From: Marinicauda algicola
GTDB lineage: Bacteria; Pseudomonadota; Alphaproteobacteria; Caulobacterales; Maricaulaceae
Assembly: GCF_017161425.1 (NCBI RefSeq)
Contig: NZ_CP071057.1
Span: forward strand, 2,853,501 to 2,917,500
Direction: 5' to 3'
DNA: 64,000 nucleotides
The translations under genes and the position numbers were made by a program. Below are positions 43,955 to 58,427 of this stretch, in pieces (the stretch's first letter is position 1; every line of letters starts with the position of its first letter). A model generated the notes under the pieces. The model searched no databases. It saw only the letters and a list, made by a program, of their open reading frames with translations, and was not told the DNA's origin.

Positions 43955-45904
43955 ATGGCGGAGGCACAGAATCTCACGCAAAAGCTCATCAAGGCCCATC
44001 TCGAGGACGGCGAGATGCGGCCGGGCGAGCCGATCGCGATCGGCATCGACCAGACCCTGACCCAGGATGCGACCGGCACGCTGGTCATGCTGGCGCTGGA
44101 AGCCATGGAGCTGGACCGGGTCCGGACCGAGGTCTCGGTCCAGTATGTCGACCACAATCTGATCCAGGCCGACAACAAGAACCCGGACGATCATCTCTTC
44201 CTGAAGAGTGCCTGCGAGCGCTTCGGGCTGTGGTATTCGCGCCCGGGGAACGGGGTCAGCCACCCGGTCCACATGGAGTATTTCGGCAGGCCGGGAAAGA
44301 CCATGCTCGGCTCGGACAGCCACACCCCGGCCGCCGGCGCGCTCGGCATGCTGGCGATCGGAGCGGGCGGGGTGGACGTCGCCGCGGCGATGGCCGGCGA
44401 GCCGTTCCGCGTGCGCATGCCGGAAGTGTTCGGCGTCAGGCTCACCGGCGCGCTGCCCGACTGGGTCAGCGCCAAGGACGTGATCCTGGAAATGCTGCGC
44501 CGCCACGGTGTGCGCGGCATGATCGGCAAGGTCGTGGAATATCACGGTCCGGGCCTGTCGGGGCTTTCGGCGATGGACCGCCACGTCATCGCCAACATGG
44601 GCACCGAGCTCGGCGCGACCTCAAGCGTGTTTCCCGCCGACGACAGGGTGCGCGATTTCCTGAAGATCCAGGGCCGGGAGGACGATTACACCGAATGGCG
44701 CGCGGACGAGGGTGCGGACTATGACGGGACGGACGAGATCGACCTGTCACGGCTCGTCCCCCTCATCGCCAGGCCGGTCAGCCCCGGCAATGTGGTCGAG
44801 GTCGGCGAGGTCGCCGGGCAGGGGCTCTACCAGGCCTATCTCGGCTCCTCGGCCAACCCGGGCTATCGCGATCTCGCCATCGCCGCGGAGATGGTCCGGG
44901 ACAGGCGCATCGCCCCGGGCGTCAGCTTCGACATCAACCCGGCCTCGCGCCAGGTCCTGGAAACGCTCATCCGCGACAGCCGGCTCGCCGCGCTGATCCA
45001 TGCCGGCGCGCGCCTGCACCAGACCGGCTGCAATGGCTGCATCGGCATGGGCCAGGCCCCGGCGAGCGGAAAGAACTCGCTGCGCACCGTGCCGAGAAAC
45101 TTTCCCGGCCGCTCCGGCACGAAGGAGGACTGCGTCTTCCTCTGCTCCCCGGAAACGGCCACCGCCTCGGCGCTGAAGGGCGAGATCACCGACCCGCGCG
45201 ATCTCGCCATGGACTATCCCGAGGTCTTCGAACCCGGCGATCCGGTCCGCAATGACGATCTTCTCCAGCCGCCGCTCTCCGAGGAGGAGGCGAAACGGGT
45301 CGAGCTCGAAAAGGGGCCCAATGTCGGCGACATGCCCGATCTCGAGCCGCTGCCCGACACGCTGACGCTCTGCGCCCTGCTGAAGGCCGGTGACGACATC
45401 TCCACCGACGAGATCCTGCCCGGCGGCACGGACGTGCTGCCCTTCCGCAGCAATATCGAGGCGATCTCGCAGTTCAGCTTTTCCGGGGTCGACGAAAGCT
45501 ATCCGGAACGGGCCCGCGGACTGGGAGGAAAATTCGACGGCCATCTCGTCGTCGGCGGCGAGAATTACGGCCAGGGCTCGAGCCGCGAGCATGCCGCACT
45601 CGCCCCGCGCCATCTCGGCCTGCGCGCGGTCGTGGCCAGGTCGTTTGCCCGCATCCACCGCCAGAACCTGATCAATTTCGGCGTCGTCCCGCTCCTGTTC
45701 GAGGACAAGGAGGATTACGACCGGATCGAGACCGGCGACGAAGTCTGCCTGGAAGGGCTGAAGCAGGCGGTCTCGCAGCGGGACCGGCTCGAGATCGCGG
45801 CCGGCGACCGGACGATCGCATGCCGGGTCGAACTCTCCGCGCGCGAGCGCGACATCCTGAAGGCGGGCGGCGCCATCAATTATCTGAGCGAGCACCGGCT
45901 GTAG
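43955..45904 (+). CDS. Aconitate hydratase (Aquifex-type/putative aconitase subfamily)
   Basis: 649 residues. Substrate and cluster motifs: MLGSDSHTPAAGALGMLAIGAGG, QTGCNGCIGMGQAPASGKNSLRT with two of the usual three cluster cysteines, and the C-terminal swivel domain with GGENYGQGSSREHAAL and RSFARIHRQNLINFGV. The site that normally gives the first cysteine (GSCTNS) reads GSSANPGYRD, with no cysteine. It should interconvert citrate and isocitrate in the TCA cycle. Only 3 bp separates it from the fadL stop. Confidence 0.9.
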   Translation: MAEAQNLTQKLIKAHLEDGEMRPGEPIAIGIDQTLTQDATGTLVMLALEAMELDRVRTEVSVQYVDHNLIQADNKNPDDHLFLKSACERFGLWYSRPGNGVSHPVHMEYFGRPGKTMLGSDSHTPAAGALGMLAIGAGGVDVAAAMAGEPFRVRMPEVFGVRLTGALPDWVSAKDVILEMLRRHGVRGMIGKVVEYHGPGLSGLSAMDRHVIANMGTELGATSSVFPADDRVRDFLKIQGREDDYTEWRADEGADYDGTDEIDLSRLVPLIARPVSPGNVVEVGEVAGQGLYQAYLGSSANPGYRDLAIAAEMVRDRRIAPGVSFDINPASRQVLETLIRDSRLAALIHAGARLHQTGCNGCIGMGQAPASGKNSLRTVPRNFPGRSGTKEDCVFLCSPETATASALKGEITDPRDLAMDYPEVFEPGDPVRNDDLLQPPLSEEEAKRVELEKGPNVGDMPDLEPLPDTLTLCALLKAGDDISTDEILPGGTDVLPFRSNIEAISQFSFSGVDESYPERARGLGGKFDGHLVVGGENYGQGSSREHAALAPRHLGLRAVVARSFARIHRQNLINFGVVPLLFEDKEDYDRIETGDEVCLEGLKQAVSQRDRLEIAAGDRTIACRVELSARERDILKAGGAINYLSEHRL

Positions 45905-45994
45905 ACGGCGGCGCCCGCCCTGCCGGAACGCCCGCGCCGCGGCGTCCGTTTGTCTTGCGACCTTGAACGAATAACGGGGGACGGTGCGAAGCGC

Positions 45995-48475
45995 ATGGCC
46001 CAGCCGACATCCGACAAGAAACCGCTCGTCCTGGTGACGGGCGCCGCCGGCGCCATCGGCACCGCCGTCACCAGGGCGCTGGAGAAGGACTATCGCGTCG
46101 TCGGGCTCGATCTCGTGTGCGGGCCGGTCGAGGGGCCGTGCTACGAGTTCGACATCGGCGACATGGACGCGGTCGAGGAGACCCTCGCCAAGGTGAAGAA
46201 GCGCTTCGGCAAGCGCGTCGCCGCCGTCGTCCACCTCGCGGCCTATTTCGACTTCACCGGCGAGGACCATCCCCTCTACGAGAAGGTCAATGTGCGCGGC
46301 ACCCGCAATCTCATGAAGGGGTTGCAGGACTTCGACGTGGAGCGCTTCATCTTCTCCGGCACCATGCTGGTGCGCGAGCCGGCCGAGCCGGGCGGACGCA
46401 TCGACGAGAGCGCGCCGCTCGCGCCGAAATGGGCCTATCCGGTCTCCAAGGCGAAGGCGGAGGAGGAGATCTGGGACAATCGCGGCGACATCCCGGTCAC
46501 GATCTTCGAGCTGGCCGGGCTCTACGACGAGAAGACCGCGATCCCGACCCTCTCCCACCAGATCGCGCGCGTCTACGAGCGCGATCTGAAGGCCCATCTC
46601 TATTCCGGCGATCCGCAGGCCGGCCAGTCGATGATCCATATCGACGACATGGTCGATCTCTTCCGGCGCGCCGTCGACCGGCGCGATGCGATGCCGGAGG
46701 AGTGCGTCATGCTCGCCGGCGAGCCGGAGGGCGTGCCCTATGCGGAGCTGCAGCGCGAACTCGGAAGACTGATCCACGGGCGAGAGGACTGGGAGACCAT
46801 CCCGATCCCGAAGCCCGCCGCCAAGGCCGGCGCCTGGGCCGAGGAGAAATCCGAGCCGGTGGTTCCCGACGCCATCGACCGCGGCGAGAAGCCCTTCATC
46901 CGCCCCTTCATGGTCGACATGGCCTCCGACCACTATTCGCTCGACATCTCGAAGGCGAGGGACCTGCTCGGCTGGCAGCCCCGGCACGATATCCGCGACT
47001 GTCTGCCGGACATCGTCGCGAACCTGAAGGAGGACCCGCTCGGCTGGTACGAGGCCAACGACATCACCCCGCCGGACTGGCTGGAAACGGTCGAGGCCAA
47101 GATGGAGGAGCCCGAAGAGGCCGAGGCGGTGCGCGAGCGCTACACGGAACGCACGCGGGCCGAGCACGCCCGGCACCGCTGGGCCCATCTCGTCAATGCC
47201 GCGCTCGGCTTCTGGCTCATCACCTCGCCGCCGATCCTGAGCTACGAGTCCACCGCGCTGGTCTGGAGCGACGTGCTGACCGGGGTGGTGCTGGTCTTCG
47301 CCGGCCTGTTCTCGGCCTCCTGGCGCTTCGAGATGGCGCGCTGGGTCGCCGCGGCGGCGGGGTTCTGGCTGCTCTGGGCGCCGCTCATCTTCTGGGCGCC
47401 GACCGCGGAGGCCTATCTCAACCAGACCCTCGTCGGCTCGCTCGTGCTCGGCCTCGCCCTGTGTACGAGGCCCGAGCCCGGAGTCTCGGTCGCCGCGGCC
47501 GAGACCGGGCCGGAGATCCCGCCGGGCTGGGAATTCTCGCCCTCCACCTGGGCCCAGCGCCTGCCGATCATCATCCTGGCCATCGTGGGGTTCCTCATCT
47601 CGCGCCACCTGACCGCCTACCAGCTCGGCCATATCGAGGGCATCTGGGAGCCTTTCTTCGCCTCGCGCGACCCGCAGCTGAACGGCTCGGAATTCATCAC
47701 CACCTCGAAGGTGTCGGAGGCCTGGCCGGTGCCCGATGCGGGCATAGGCGCGCTCACCTACATGCTGGAGATCATCACCGGCATCGTCGGGACGAACCGG
47801 CGCTGGCGCACCATGCCGTGGCTCGTCATGCTGTTCGGCATCATGATCGTGCCGCTGGGCGTGGTCTCGATCACCTTCATCGTCATCCAGCCGCTCATGC
47901 TGGGCACGTACTGCACGCTGTGCCTGATCGCGGCGGCGGCGATGCTGATCCAGATCCCCTACTCGCTCGACGAGCTGCTCGCCACGAGCCAGTTCCTCTA
48001 CCGCCGCACGAAGAAGGGACGGCCCTTCCTGCGTATCTTCTTCACCGGCGACACCGACGAGGGCGAGGCGAAGGCCAAGCCGGAATTCGAGCAGTCCTTC
48101 ACCGAATACGTGGCGGACATGTGGGCCGGCGGGGTGACGCTCGTCTGGTCGCTCGTGCTGTCGGTGCTGATCGGCGTCTGGCTGATGGCGACGCCGCTGA
48201 TCCTCGGCACCGAGGGCTTCCTCGCCGACGCGAACCATCTCATCGGCTCGCTCGTGATCACCACCAGCGTCATCGCCTTTGCCGAGATCGGCCGGGCCTT
48301 CCGCTGGCTCAATACCGGCTTCGGGCTCGCCGTGATGGTGGCGACCGTGACGCTGAGCCCCGGTCTCGCCGAGCTGATCACCGGGCTCCTGGCGGGTGCC
48401 GCCCTCATCGGGCTCGCCATCCCGCGCGGTCCGGTCAAGTGCAGCTATGGCGGCTTCGACCGGATTATCGTCTAG
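45995..48475 (+). CDS. NAD-dependent epimerase/dehydratase fused to SPW-repeat and VKOR-like membrane domains
   Basis: 826 residues. Residues 1 to about 370 are an extended short-chain dehydrogenase: GAAGAIGTAVTRAL (about 15-28) binds NAD and WAYPVSKAKAEEE holds the YxxxK pair. Two SPW-type hydrophobic repeats follow (GFWLITSPPILSYESTALVW; later GVWLMATPLILGTEG). Between them, about 525-680, a vitamin K epoxide reductase-like helix bundle carries the CxxC in LGTYCTLCLIAAA (about 637). VKOR proteins oxidise DsbA-like partners using quinone. The combination of a cytoplasmic SDR with a redox membrane bundle in one chain is unusual. The role is not known; quinone-linked disulfide formation is possible. 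Confidence 0.88.
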   Translation: MAQPTSDKKPLVLVTGAAGAIGTAVTRALEKDYRVVGLDLVCGPVEGPCYEFDIGDMDAVEETLAKVKKRFGKRVAAVVHLAAYFDFTGEDHPLYEKVNVRGTRNLMKGLQDFDVERFIFSGTMLVREPAEPGGRIDESAPLAPKWAYPVSKAKAEEEIWDNRGDIPVTIFELAGLYDEKTAIPTLSHQIARVYERDLKAHLYSGDPQAGQSMIHIDDMVDLFRRAVDRRDAMPEECVMLAGEPEGVPYAELQRELGRLIHGREDWETIPIPKPAAKAGAWAEEKSEPVVPDAIDRGEKPFIRPFMVDMASDHYSLDISKARDLLGWQPRHDIRDCLPDIVANLKEDPLGWYEANDITPPDWLETVEAKMEEPEEAEAVRERYTERTRAEHARHRWAHLVNAALGFWLITSPPILSYESTALVWSDVLTGVVLVFAGLFSASWRFEMARWVAAAAGFWLLWAPLIFWAPTAEAYLNQTLVGSLVLGLALCTRPEPGVSVAAAETGPEIPPGWEFSPSTWAQRLPIIILAIVGFLISRHLTAYQLGHIEGIWEPFFASRDPQLNGSEFITTSKVSEAWPVPDAGIGALTYMLEIITGIVGTNRRWRTMPWLVMLFGIMIVPLGVVSITFIVIQPLMLGTYCTLCLIAAAAMLIQIPYSLDELLATSQFLYRRTKKGRPFLRIFFTGDTDEGEAKAKPEFEQSFTEYVADMWAGGVTLVWSLVLSVLIGVWLMATPLILGTEGFLADANHLIGSLVITTSVIAFAEIGRAFRWLNTGFGLAVMVATVTLSPGLAELITGLLAGAALIGLAIPRGPVKCSYGGFDRIIV

Positions 48476-48509
48476 GCTTCCGGAGCGCGAACCGCATACC
48501 CATATGAAA

Positions 48510-48535
48510 AACGCCCCGGGGCGATCCGGGGCGTT
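48510..48535. terminator. Bidirectional Rho-independent terminator
   Basis: AACGCCCCGG and CCGGGGCGTT form a perfect 10-bp stem around a GGCGAT loop. On the minus strand it is followed by TTTTTC, making it a good terminator for dodecin; on the plus strand TTCTCCTT follows, which can serve the SDR-VKOR gene. It lies in the 84-bp convergent spacer. Confidence 0.85.
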
Positions 48536-48559
48536 CTCCTTCGCGCGAGGGCGCGCGGG

Positions 48560-48763
48560 CTATTCCTCGAGTTCGAAGGTGACGAGCATGTTCACCTTGA
48601 ACTCCTTGAGCTCGCCGTTCTCCACGAGGCCGTTCTGGTCCTTGATCCAGACGCCCTTGATGTTGCGCAGCGTCTTGCTGGCGCGTTTCAGGCCTTGCTT
48701 GACGGCATCGTCGAAGCCGTGCGGCGAGGTGGCCGAGATTTCGGTGACGCGTGCGATGGACAT
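48560..48763 (-). CDS. Dodecin
   Basis: 67 residues, beta-alpha-beta-beta pattern: [23 protein letters not shown], then [12 protein letters not shown], then [14 protein letters not shown]. Dodecins are hollow dodecamers that store flavins (or CoA) and protect against flavin photochemistry. The tryptophan of the flavin stack is in GVWIKDQ. The terminator described above lies after it. Confidence 0.92.
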   Translation of the reverse strand: MSIARVTEISATSPHGFDDAVKQGLKRASKTLRNIKGVWIKDQNGLVENGELKEFKVNMLVTFELEE

Positions 48764-48849
48764 GGCGGCACTCCTGTTTGCGGGTTACACACCGCGAAGA
48801 ACGTATCACCCCGCGCGGCCGGTTCCGCCGCGGGCAGAGAAAGCGAGAG

Positions 48850-49569
48850 ATGACACGAGCCGATCCATCCCGGAACGCCGCGCTGGTCCTGTTCTCCGGC
48901 GGACAGGATTCGGCGACCTGCCTGGCCTGGGCGCTCGACCGGTACCGCCGTGTGGAGACGATCGGCTTCGCCTACGGCCAGCGCCACGGCGTGGAGATGC
49001 AGGCGCGCACCCGCGTGCGCGCGGGCGTGGCCGAACGCTTCCCGGGCTGGGCCGAAAAGCTGGGCCCCGACACGGTCGTCGATCTCTCCGGCTATGGCGC
49101 GCTCGCAGAGAGCGCTCTCACGGCCGAACGCGAGATCGAGATGGGCGAGAAGGGCCTGCCCACCACCTTCGTGCCGGGCCGCAACCTCGTCTTCCTCACC
49201 GTCGCGGCCGCCCACGCCTACAGGCGGGCGATCCCCGTCCTCGTCGGGGGCATGTGCGAGACCGACTATTCCGGCTATCCCGATTGCCGCAGGGCGACGA
49301 TCGAGGCGCAGGAGAAGGCGATTTCGCTCGGGCTCGGCGAGGCGATGAGGATCGAGACCCCGCTGATGGCGCTCGACAAGGCCGAGACCTGGGCGCTCGC
49401 CGATGAGCTCGGCGGCAAGGCGCTCGTCGACCTCATCGTGGAGGAGAGCCATACCTGCTATCGCGGCGAACGCGGAACGCGCCACGCCTGGGGCCATGGC
49501 TGCGGCACGTGCCCGGCCTGCGAGCTGCGCGCGGCGGGATGGGAGAAGTATCTGGAGACGGCGCGATGA
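48850..49569 (+). CDS. queC: 7-cyano-7-deazaguanine synthase QueC
   Basis: 239 residues from the ATG at 48850. The PP-loop ATP site is [13 protein letters not shown], and the zinc-binding cysteines are CYRGERG plus [12 protein letters not shown] at the C-terminus. It turns 7-carboxy-7-deazaguanine to preQ0 in queuosine biosynthesis. The stop overlaps the queE start (ATGA). Confidence 0.95.
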   Translation: MTRADPSRNAALVLFSGGQDSATCLAWALDRYRRVETIGFAYGQRHGVEMQARTRVRAGVAERFPGWAEKLGPDTVVDLSGYGALAESALTAEREIEMGEKGLPTTFVPGRNLVFLTVAAAHAYRRAIPVLVGGMCETDYSGYPDCRRATIEAQEKAISLGLGEAMRIETPLMALDKAETWALADELGGKALVDLIVEESHTCYRGERGTRHAWGHGCGTCPACELRAAGWEKYLETAR

Positions 49570-50195
49570 CCTACTCGGTCAAGGAAGCCTTCCTCACCGT
49601 GCAGGGCGAGGGCGGCCAGGCGGGCCGTCCCGCGGTCTTCCTGCGCTTTGCCGGCTGCAATCTGTGGAGCGGGCTCGAGCGCGACCGGGCGAGTGCGGTC
49701 TGTAATTTCTGCGACACCGATTTCGTCGGCACGGACGGGCAGAACGGCGGCAGGTTCAGGACGGCCGACGCGCTCGCGGACCATGTCGCGAGCCTGTGGC
49801 CCGGCGGGGGCAGGCCGCTCGTGGTCTGTACCGGCGGCGAGCCGCTCCTGCAGCTCGACCGCGCGGCGATCGATGCGCTGCACGCGGCCGGCTTCGAGAT
49901 CGCGGTGGAGACCAACGGCACGCTGGAAGCGCCCGAGGGGATCGACTGGATCTGCGTCAGCCCGAAATCGACCGCGCCGCTGAAGCAGACCTCCGGCCAG
50001 GAGCTGAAGCTCGTCTATCCCCAGCCTGACGCCCCGCCGGAAGCCTTCGAACACCTCGACTTCGAGACCTTCCGCCTGCAGCCCATGGACGGGCCGAACC
50101 GCATGGAGAACGCGAAGGCCGCGTTCGAGTACTGCCTCAGGCATCCCCGGTGGCACCTGAGCCTCCAGACCCACAAGTGGATCGGGGTGGACTGA
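49566..50195 (+). CDS. queE: 7-carboxy-7-deazaguanine synthase QueE
   Basis: 209 residues. Radical SAM enzyme with the QueE-specific longer motif CX14CX2C (Cys in AGCNLWSG, then AVCNFCDTD), [13 protein letters not shown] and [20 protein letters not shown]. It contracts the ring of 6-carboxy-tetrahydropterin to the deazaguanine. It follows queC with a 4-bp overlap. QueD and QueF are not in the window. Confidence 0.95.
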   Translation: MTYSVKEAFLTVQGEGGQAGRPAVFLRFAGCNLWSGLERDRASAVCNFCDTDFVGTDGQNGGRFRTADALADHVASLWPGGGRPLVVCTGGEPLLQLDRAAIDALHAAGFEIAVETNGTLEAPEGIDWICVSPKSTAPLKQTSGQELKLVYPQPDAPPEAFEHLDFETFRLQPMDGPNRMENAKAAFEYCLRHPRWHLSLQTHKWIGVD

Positions 50196-50250
50196 CGCCG
50201 CGTTGTCCTCATCTTGACCGGTCCTGCATACCCGCATACACCCGCCGCAC

Positions 50251-50428
50251 CGACGGTGCTTCCCGTAACGGGAAGCTAAGAGGGAATCCGGTGAGGGGGG
50301 CGTCCCCGAATCCGGAGCTGTGCCCGCAACTGTGAGCGGCGAGCCGAGCGCCAAATGCCACTGGAGCGATCCGGGAAGGCGGCGTGAAGGCAGCGACCCG
50401 CGAGCCAGGAGACCTGCCGCCGGCGTCG
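50251..50428 (+). ncRNA. Cobalamin riboswitch
   Basis: The conserved core elements of an AdoCbl aptamer appear in order: GGTGCTTCCCGTAACGGGAAG (as a hairpin), GGGAATCCGGTGAGG, GGAGCTGTGCCCGCAACTGT, and the B12 box AGCCAGGAGACCTGCCG at about 50403-50419. It lies 140 bp upstream of btuB, as is usual for B12 uptake genes, and should turn expression off when cobalamin is plentiful. Boundaries are approximate. Confidence 0.92.
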
Positions 50429-50530
50429 CGCGTTTTCCGGCCGGGACCAGCCGCGGAAACACGGGAAACCGTCAAGCGACATCCACCGGCTAGGGACGCC
50501 CGAAGGGCGACCTGCGCCACGCGTCAGACC

Positions 50531-50549
50531 GGCGCGGCCTGGCCGCGCC
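50531..50549 (+). promoter_or_regulatory. GC hairpin between riboswitch aptamer and btuB start
   Basis: GGCGCGG and CCGCGCC pair around a CCTGG loop (effective stem 7 bp), ending 20 nt before the btuB ATG and just ahead of its GAGGG ribosome site. It could act as the expression platform that hides or frees translation start; there is no U-tract for termination. Confidence 0.45.
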
Positions 50550-50569
50550 CCGGGAACGAGGGATGTCCC

Positions 50570-52515
<1,946 letters not shown>

Positions 52516-52519
<4 letters not shown>

Positions 52520-53373
52520 AGGCGGGGGCGCTCCTGCTTGGTGTGGCGGCGGCCCTCGCGGTGGCCGCGCCGGGCCATGGCCAGGAGCGCCCCACCATCG
52601 TCTCGCTCGACTATTGCGCCGACCAGTACGTGCTCGGCCTCGCCGACCGGGCGCAGATCCTCGCCCTGTCGCCCGACGCGGACGCCGATTTCTCGGCCCT
52701 GCGCGAGGCGGCTGCGGGCCTTCCCCAGGTCCACTCCACCGCCGAGGACGTGCTCGCCCTGCAGCCCGATCTCGTGGTTCGCAGCTACGGCGGGGATGCC
52801 CGCGCGCTCGCCCTGTTCGAGCGCGCCGGGATCGCCGTGCACCAGATCGGTTATACCTCCGGCTTCGACGACATTGCGCGCGTCGTGGAGGAAACGGCCG
52901 CCGCCCTCGGCCGTCCCGGGGCGGGCGAGGCTCTGGTGGCGGCGATGAGAGACACCTTGCAGGCCGCGGGCCGCGGAGCGCCGGTCGAGGCCCTCTACAT
53001 CACGCCGGGCGGTGCGACGGCCGGGGCCGGCACGACGATCGATGCGCTGCTTCGGGCCGCCGGTTTCGAGAATGCCGCCGGCGACCGGCCGGGCTGGCGC
53101 GAGATGCCGATGGAGCGCCTGCTGCTGGACCCGCCGGACCTCATCGTCACCGGCTTCTTCGACACGAAGGCGACGAAGCTCGACCACTGGTCGGCGGCTC
53201 GCCACCCGGTCCTGCAGGAGACGTTCGAGACCATCCCGACCGTGCATCTGCAAGGCGCGCTGCTGACCTGCGGCACCTGGCTGCTCGCCGATGCCGCCCT
53301 GTCCGCGCGCGTGCAGTTCGAGGCGGCCGGGGGGCAACCTGCCGCGCACCTCGACGCGGAGCCGGCACGGTGA
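52516..53373 (+). CDS. btuF: Cobalamin ABC transporter substrate-binding protein
   Basis: 285 residues. Signal peptide to about GHG (residue 22), then the periplasmic binding fold of metal/corrinoid type: RPTIVSLDYCADQYVLGLADRAQI, AEDVLALQPDLVVRSYGGD and LLTCGTWLLADAAL. It hands corrinoid from BtuB to the permease. The start overlaps the btuB stop. Confidence 0.9.
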
Positions 53374-54365
53374 GCCCGTCACGCCCGATCCTGCTGGGCG
53401 GCTTCGCGCTCGCGGGGCTCGCCGGCCTCGTCCTCGCCGTGCTCGCCGGCACTGCGCCGATCGGGCTCGGCGAGACGCTCGCCGCCCTCGCCGGTCGAGG
53501 CTCGCAAGCGGTGGAACTCATCGTCTGGCAGGTGCGCCTGCCGCGCGCGCTCGCCGCCTTCTGCGTCGGCGCGGCGCTCGGGGCGAGCGGCGCGGTCCTG
53601 CAGGGCCTGTTGCGCAATCCGCTCGCCGATCCCGGCGTGCTCGGCGTCTCGGCGATGAGTGCGCTGGGCGCGGTGATCGCGATCTATTTCGGCCTTGCCG
53701 CCATGAGCCTCATGGCCGTCCCGGTCTTCGCCGTCGCCTTCGCGCTGCTTGCCACGGCCATCCTCTACCTGTTCGGCGCCTCGCGCATGGGTTCGGTCCA
53801 GCTGATCCTCGTGGGCGTCGGCCTGTCGAGCTTTGCCGGCGCGCTCATCGCGCTCGCGATGAACCTCGCGCCCAACCCGTTCTCGCTGTCCGACATGGTC
53901 AACTGGCTCCTGGGATCGGTCGCCAATCGCAGCTTCGCCGACCTCGCCTTCGCCGCGCCCTTCTGGGCGGCCGGCGCAGGGCTCGTGCTGATGGCCGGGC
54001 CGGGCCTGCGCGGGCTCTCGCTCGGCGAGGAAACCGCCTTCACCCTCGGCGTCGACCTGAAGCGCACCCGCGCGCTGGCCATTCTCGGCGCGGCGCTCCT
54101 GACCGGGGCGAGCGTCGCGGTCGCGGGCACGATCGGCTTCGTCGGCATCGTCGCGCCGCATCTGGTGCGCCCCTTCGTCAGGCACGACCCGGCCGATCTC
54201 ATCGTGCCCAGCGCGCTCGCGGCCGGGGTGGTCCTGGTCCTTGCGGACACGGCCCTGCGCCTGGCCCCCTTCACCCAGGAACTCAAGCTCGGCGTCGCCG
54301 CGGCCCTGATCGGCGCGCCGGCCTTCGTCTGGATCGCGGCGCGTCACCGGAGTATCGGGCGATGA
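53370..54365 (+). CDS. btuC: Cobalamin ABC transporter permease
   Basis: 331 residues from a GTG that overlaps the btuF stop. About ten membrane helices of the FecCD/BtuC family, with [35 protein letters not shown] and the coupling segment [22 protein letters not shown]. Forms the channel for corrinoid import with the btuD product. Confidence 0.93.
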   Translation: MSPSRPILLGGFALAGLAGLVLAVLAGTAPIGLGETLAALAGRGSQAVELIVWQVRLPRALAAFCVGAALGASGAVLQGLLRNPLADPGVLGVSAMSALGAVIAIYFGLAAMSLMAVPVFAVAFALLATAILYLFGASRMGSVQLILVGVGLSSFAGALIALAMNLAPNPFSLSDMVNWLLGSVANRSFADLAFAAPFWAAGAGLVLMAGPGLRGLSLGEETAFTLGVDLKRTRALAILGAALLTGASVAVAGTIGFVGIVAPHLVRPFVRHDPADLIVPSALAAGVVLVLADTALRLAPFTQELKLGVAAALIGAPAFVWIAARHRSIGR

Positions 54366-55111
54366 GCGCGGCGAGCCTGCAGGACGCGCGCGTGCGCCTC
54401 GCCGGGCGCCTGGTGCTCGACCAGGTCTCGCTTTGCCTCGAGCCGGGCGAGCTCGTCGCCCTGCTCGGCCCGAACGGTTCGGGCAAGTCGACGACGATCA
54501 AGGCCGCGCTCGGCCTGCTGCCGCTGGAGGCCGGAGAAGCCCGGCTGGGAGATGTCCCGCTCCGCGCGCTCGGACCGCGCGAACGCGGACGGCGGGCGAG
54601 CTATCTGCCTCAGACCCGCCGGGCGGTGTGGAGCATCGAGGCGAGGGATCTCGTCGCGCTCGGCCGCTTCGCCTATGGCAGCGCGCCCTACGAGCGTCTC
54701 TCGCCCGCCGACCGGGCCGCGGTCGACGAGGCCCTGGAGCGCTGCGATGCGGCCGACCTGGCCCGGCGCGGCGTCGACACGCTGTCGGGCGGGGAACAGG
54801 CCCGTGTCCATCTCGCCCGCGCGCTCGCCGCCGGGGCGCCGGCCCTGCTGGCCGACGAGCCGGCCGCCGCCCTCGATCCGCGCCACCAGTACGAGGCGAT
54901 GGCGCTCCTGCGCGCCGAGGCCGATTCGGGGCGCGGCGTCCTCGTCGCCCTGCACGATCTCCACGCCGCGCGCCGCTGGGCCGACCGGGTGGTGGTTCTG
55001 GACGCCGGCCGGATCGCGGCGCAGGGGGCGCCGGGCGAGGCGCTCGACGCCGGCGTGCTGGCGCAGGTCTTCGGCGTGCGCGAAGGCGAGGGCGGGTTCG
55101 TCCCCGACTAG
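54362..55111 (+). CDS. btuD: Cobalamin ABC transporter ATP-binding protein
   Basis: 249 residues. Walker [11 protein letters not shown]-loop ASYLPQTRR, signature [15 protein letters not shown], Walker [12 protein letters not shown], and H-loop HDLHAARRW. The start overlaps the btuC stop. It energises import; the operon ends here, with 178 bp of non-coding sequence before leuS. Confidence 0.93.
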   Translation: MSAASLQDARVRLAGRLVLDQVSLCLEPGELVALLGPNGSGKSTTIKAALGLLPLEAGEARLGDVPLRALGPRERGRRASYLPQTRRAVWSIEARDLVALGRFAYGSAPYERLSPADRAAVDEALERCDAADLARRGVDTLSGGEQARVHLARALAAGAPALLADEPAAALDPRHQYEAMALLRAEADSGRGVLVALHDLHAARRWADRVVVLDAGRIAAQGAPGEALDAGVLAQVFGVREGEGGFVPD

Positions 55112-55289
55112 CGGGCATCTTTCTCGCACTCGCAGCATTGCGTTGGATTTCATCCGGTGGAAAGGTAACGCCAAGCGGTTCGCGCGGGGACCGGGGCTGG
55201 GCCCCGTGCGTCAATCAGACACTTTTGACCGGCTGGCGCGTTGCGGCCCGTAGGGGCGGACGCCGGCAAGCGGTATTGAAGGACGAGAC

Positions 55290-57815
<2,526 letters not shown>

Positions 57816-57818
57816 CGC

Positions 57819-58427
57819 CTACTCGGCCGGGAGGCCCTGTGCGAGCTCGTCGACCTCGGCGAGGAGCTTGCCGAGGGCGCCGTGGCCGTCGGTGGTGTGA
57901 TTGCTGCGGGTGTCGGTGGTATTGACCCGCTCGGTGAGCGCGACCCGGGCTCTGGACACCCGGCTCTTGATCGTGCCGACCGCGCAGTCGCAGATGGTCG
58001 CCGCCTCCTCGTAGGAGAAGCCGCCGGCACCGACGAGGATCAGCGCCTCGCGCTGGTCGTCGGGCAGCGTGTCGAGCGCCTCGTAGACCTCCGCAAGGGC
58101 AATCGCGGAGGACTGGGCGGCCTCCTTCGGGGAGGACACGCCGGCATCCTCGTCGCAGATCTCGTTCTTGCGCCAGGCGCGGCGCTGTTCGGAATAGAAA
58201 TGGTTCCTGAGAATCCGGAAGGTCCAGCCCTTCAGATTGGTGCCCGCCTGGAAGCTCATGCGGGCCTTCCACGCCTTCATCAGGGTTTCCTGCGTCAGGT
58301 CGTCGGCCTCGGTTGCGTTGGAGCACAGGCTTCGGGCGAACGCGCGCAGGTAGGGGACGAGCTCGGCGAGGCCCTGCTTGAACGCCCGGCTGTCGGCCGG
58401 ATCGGGTCCAGGGTTCGTCTGCGTCAT
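57819..58427 (-). CDS. EcfG-type general-stress sigma factor (1)
   Basis: 202 residues from the ATG at 58427. Sigma region 2: LAELVPYLRAFARSLCSNATEADDLTQETLMKAWKA and FRILRNHFYSEQRRAWRK. Sigma region 4: LDTLPDDQREALILVGAGGFSYEEAATICDCAVGTIKSRVSRARVAL. This is the alphaproteobacterial EcfG (sigma-EcfG) form, held inactive by NepR and released by phosphorylated PhyR. The gene overlaps nepR by ATGA. PhyR is not in the window. Confidence 0.94.
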   Translation of the reverse strand: MTQTNPGPDPADSRAFKQGLAELVPYLRAFARSLCSNATEADDLTQETLMKAWKARMSFQAGTNLKGWTFRILRNHFYSEQRRAWRKNEICDEDAGVSSPKEAAQSSAIALAEVYEALDTLPDDQREALILVGAGGFSYEEAATICDCAVGTIKSRVSRARVALTERVNTTDTRSNHTTDGHGALGKLLAEVDELAQGLPAE

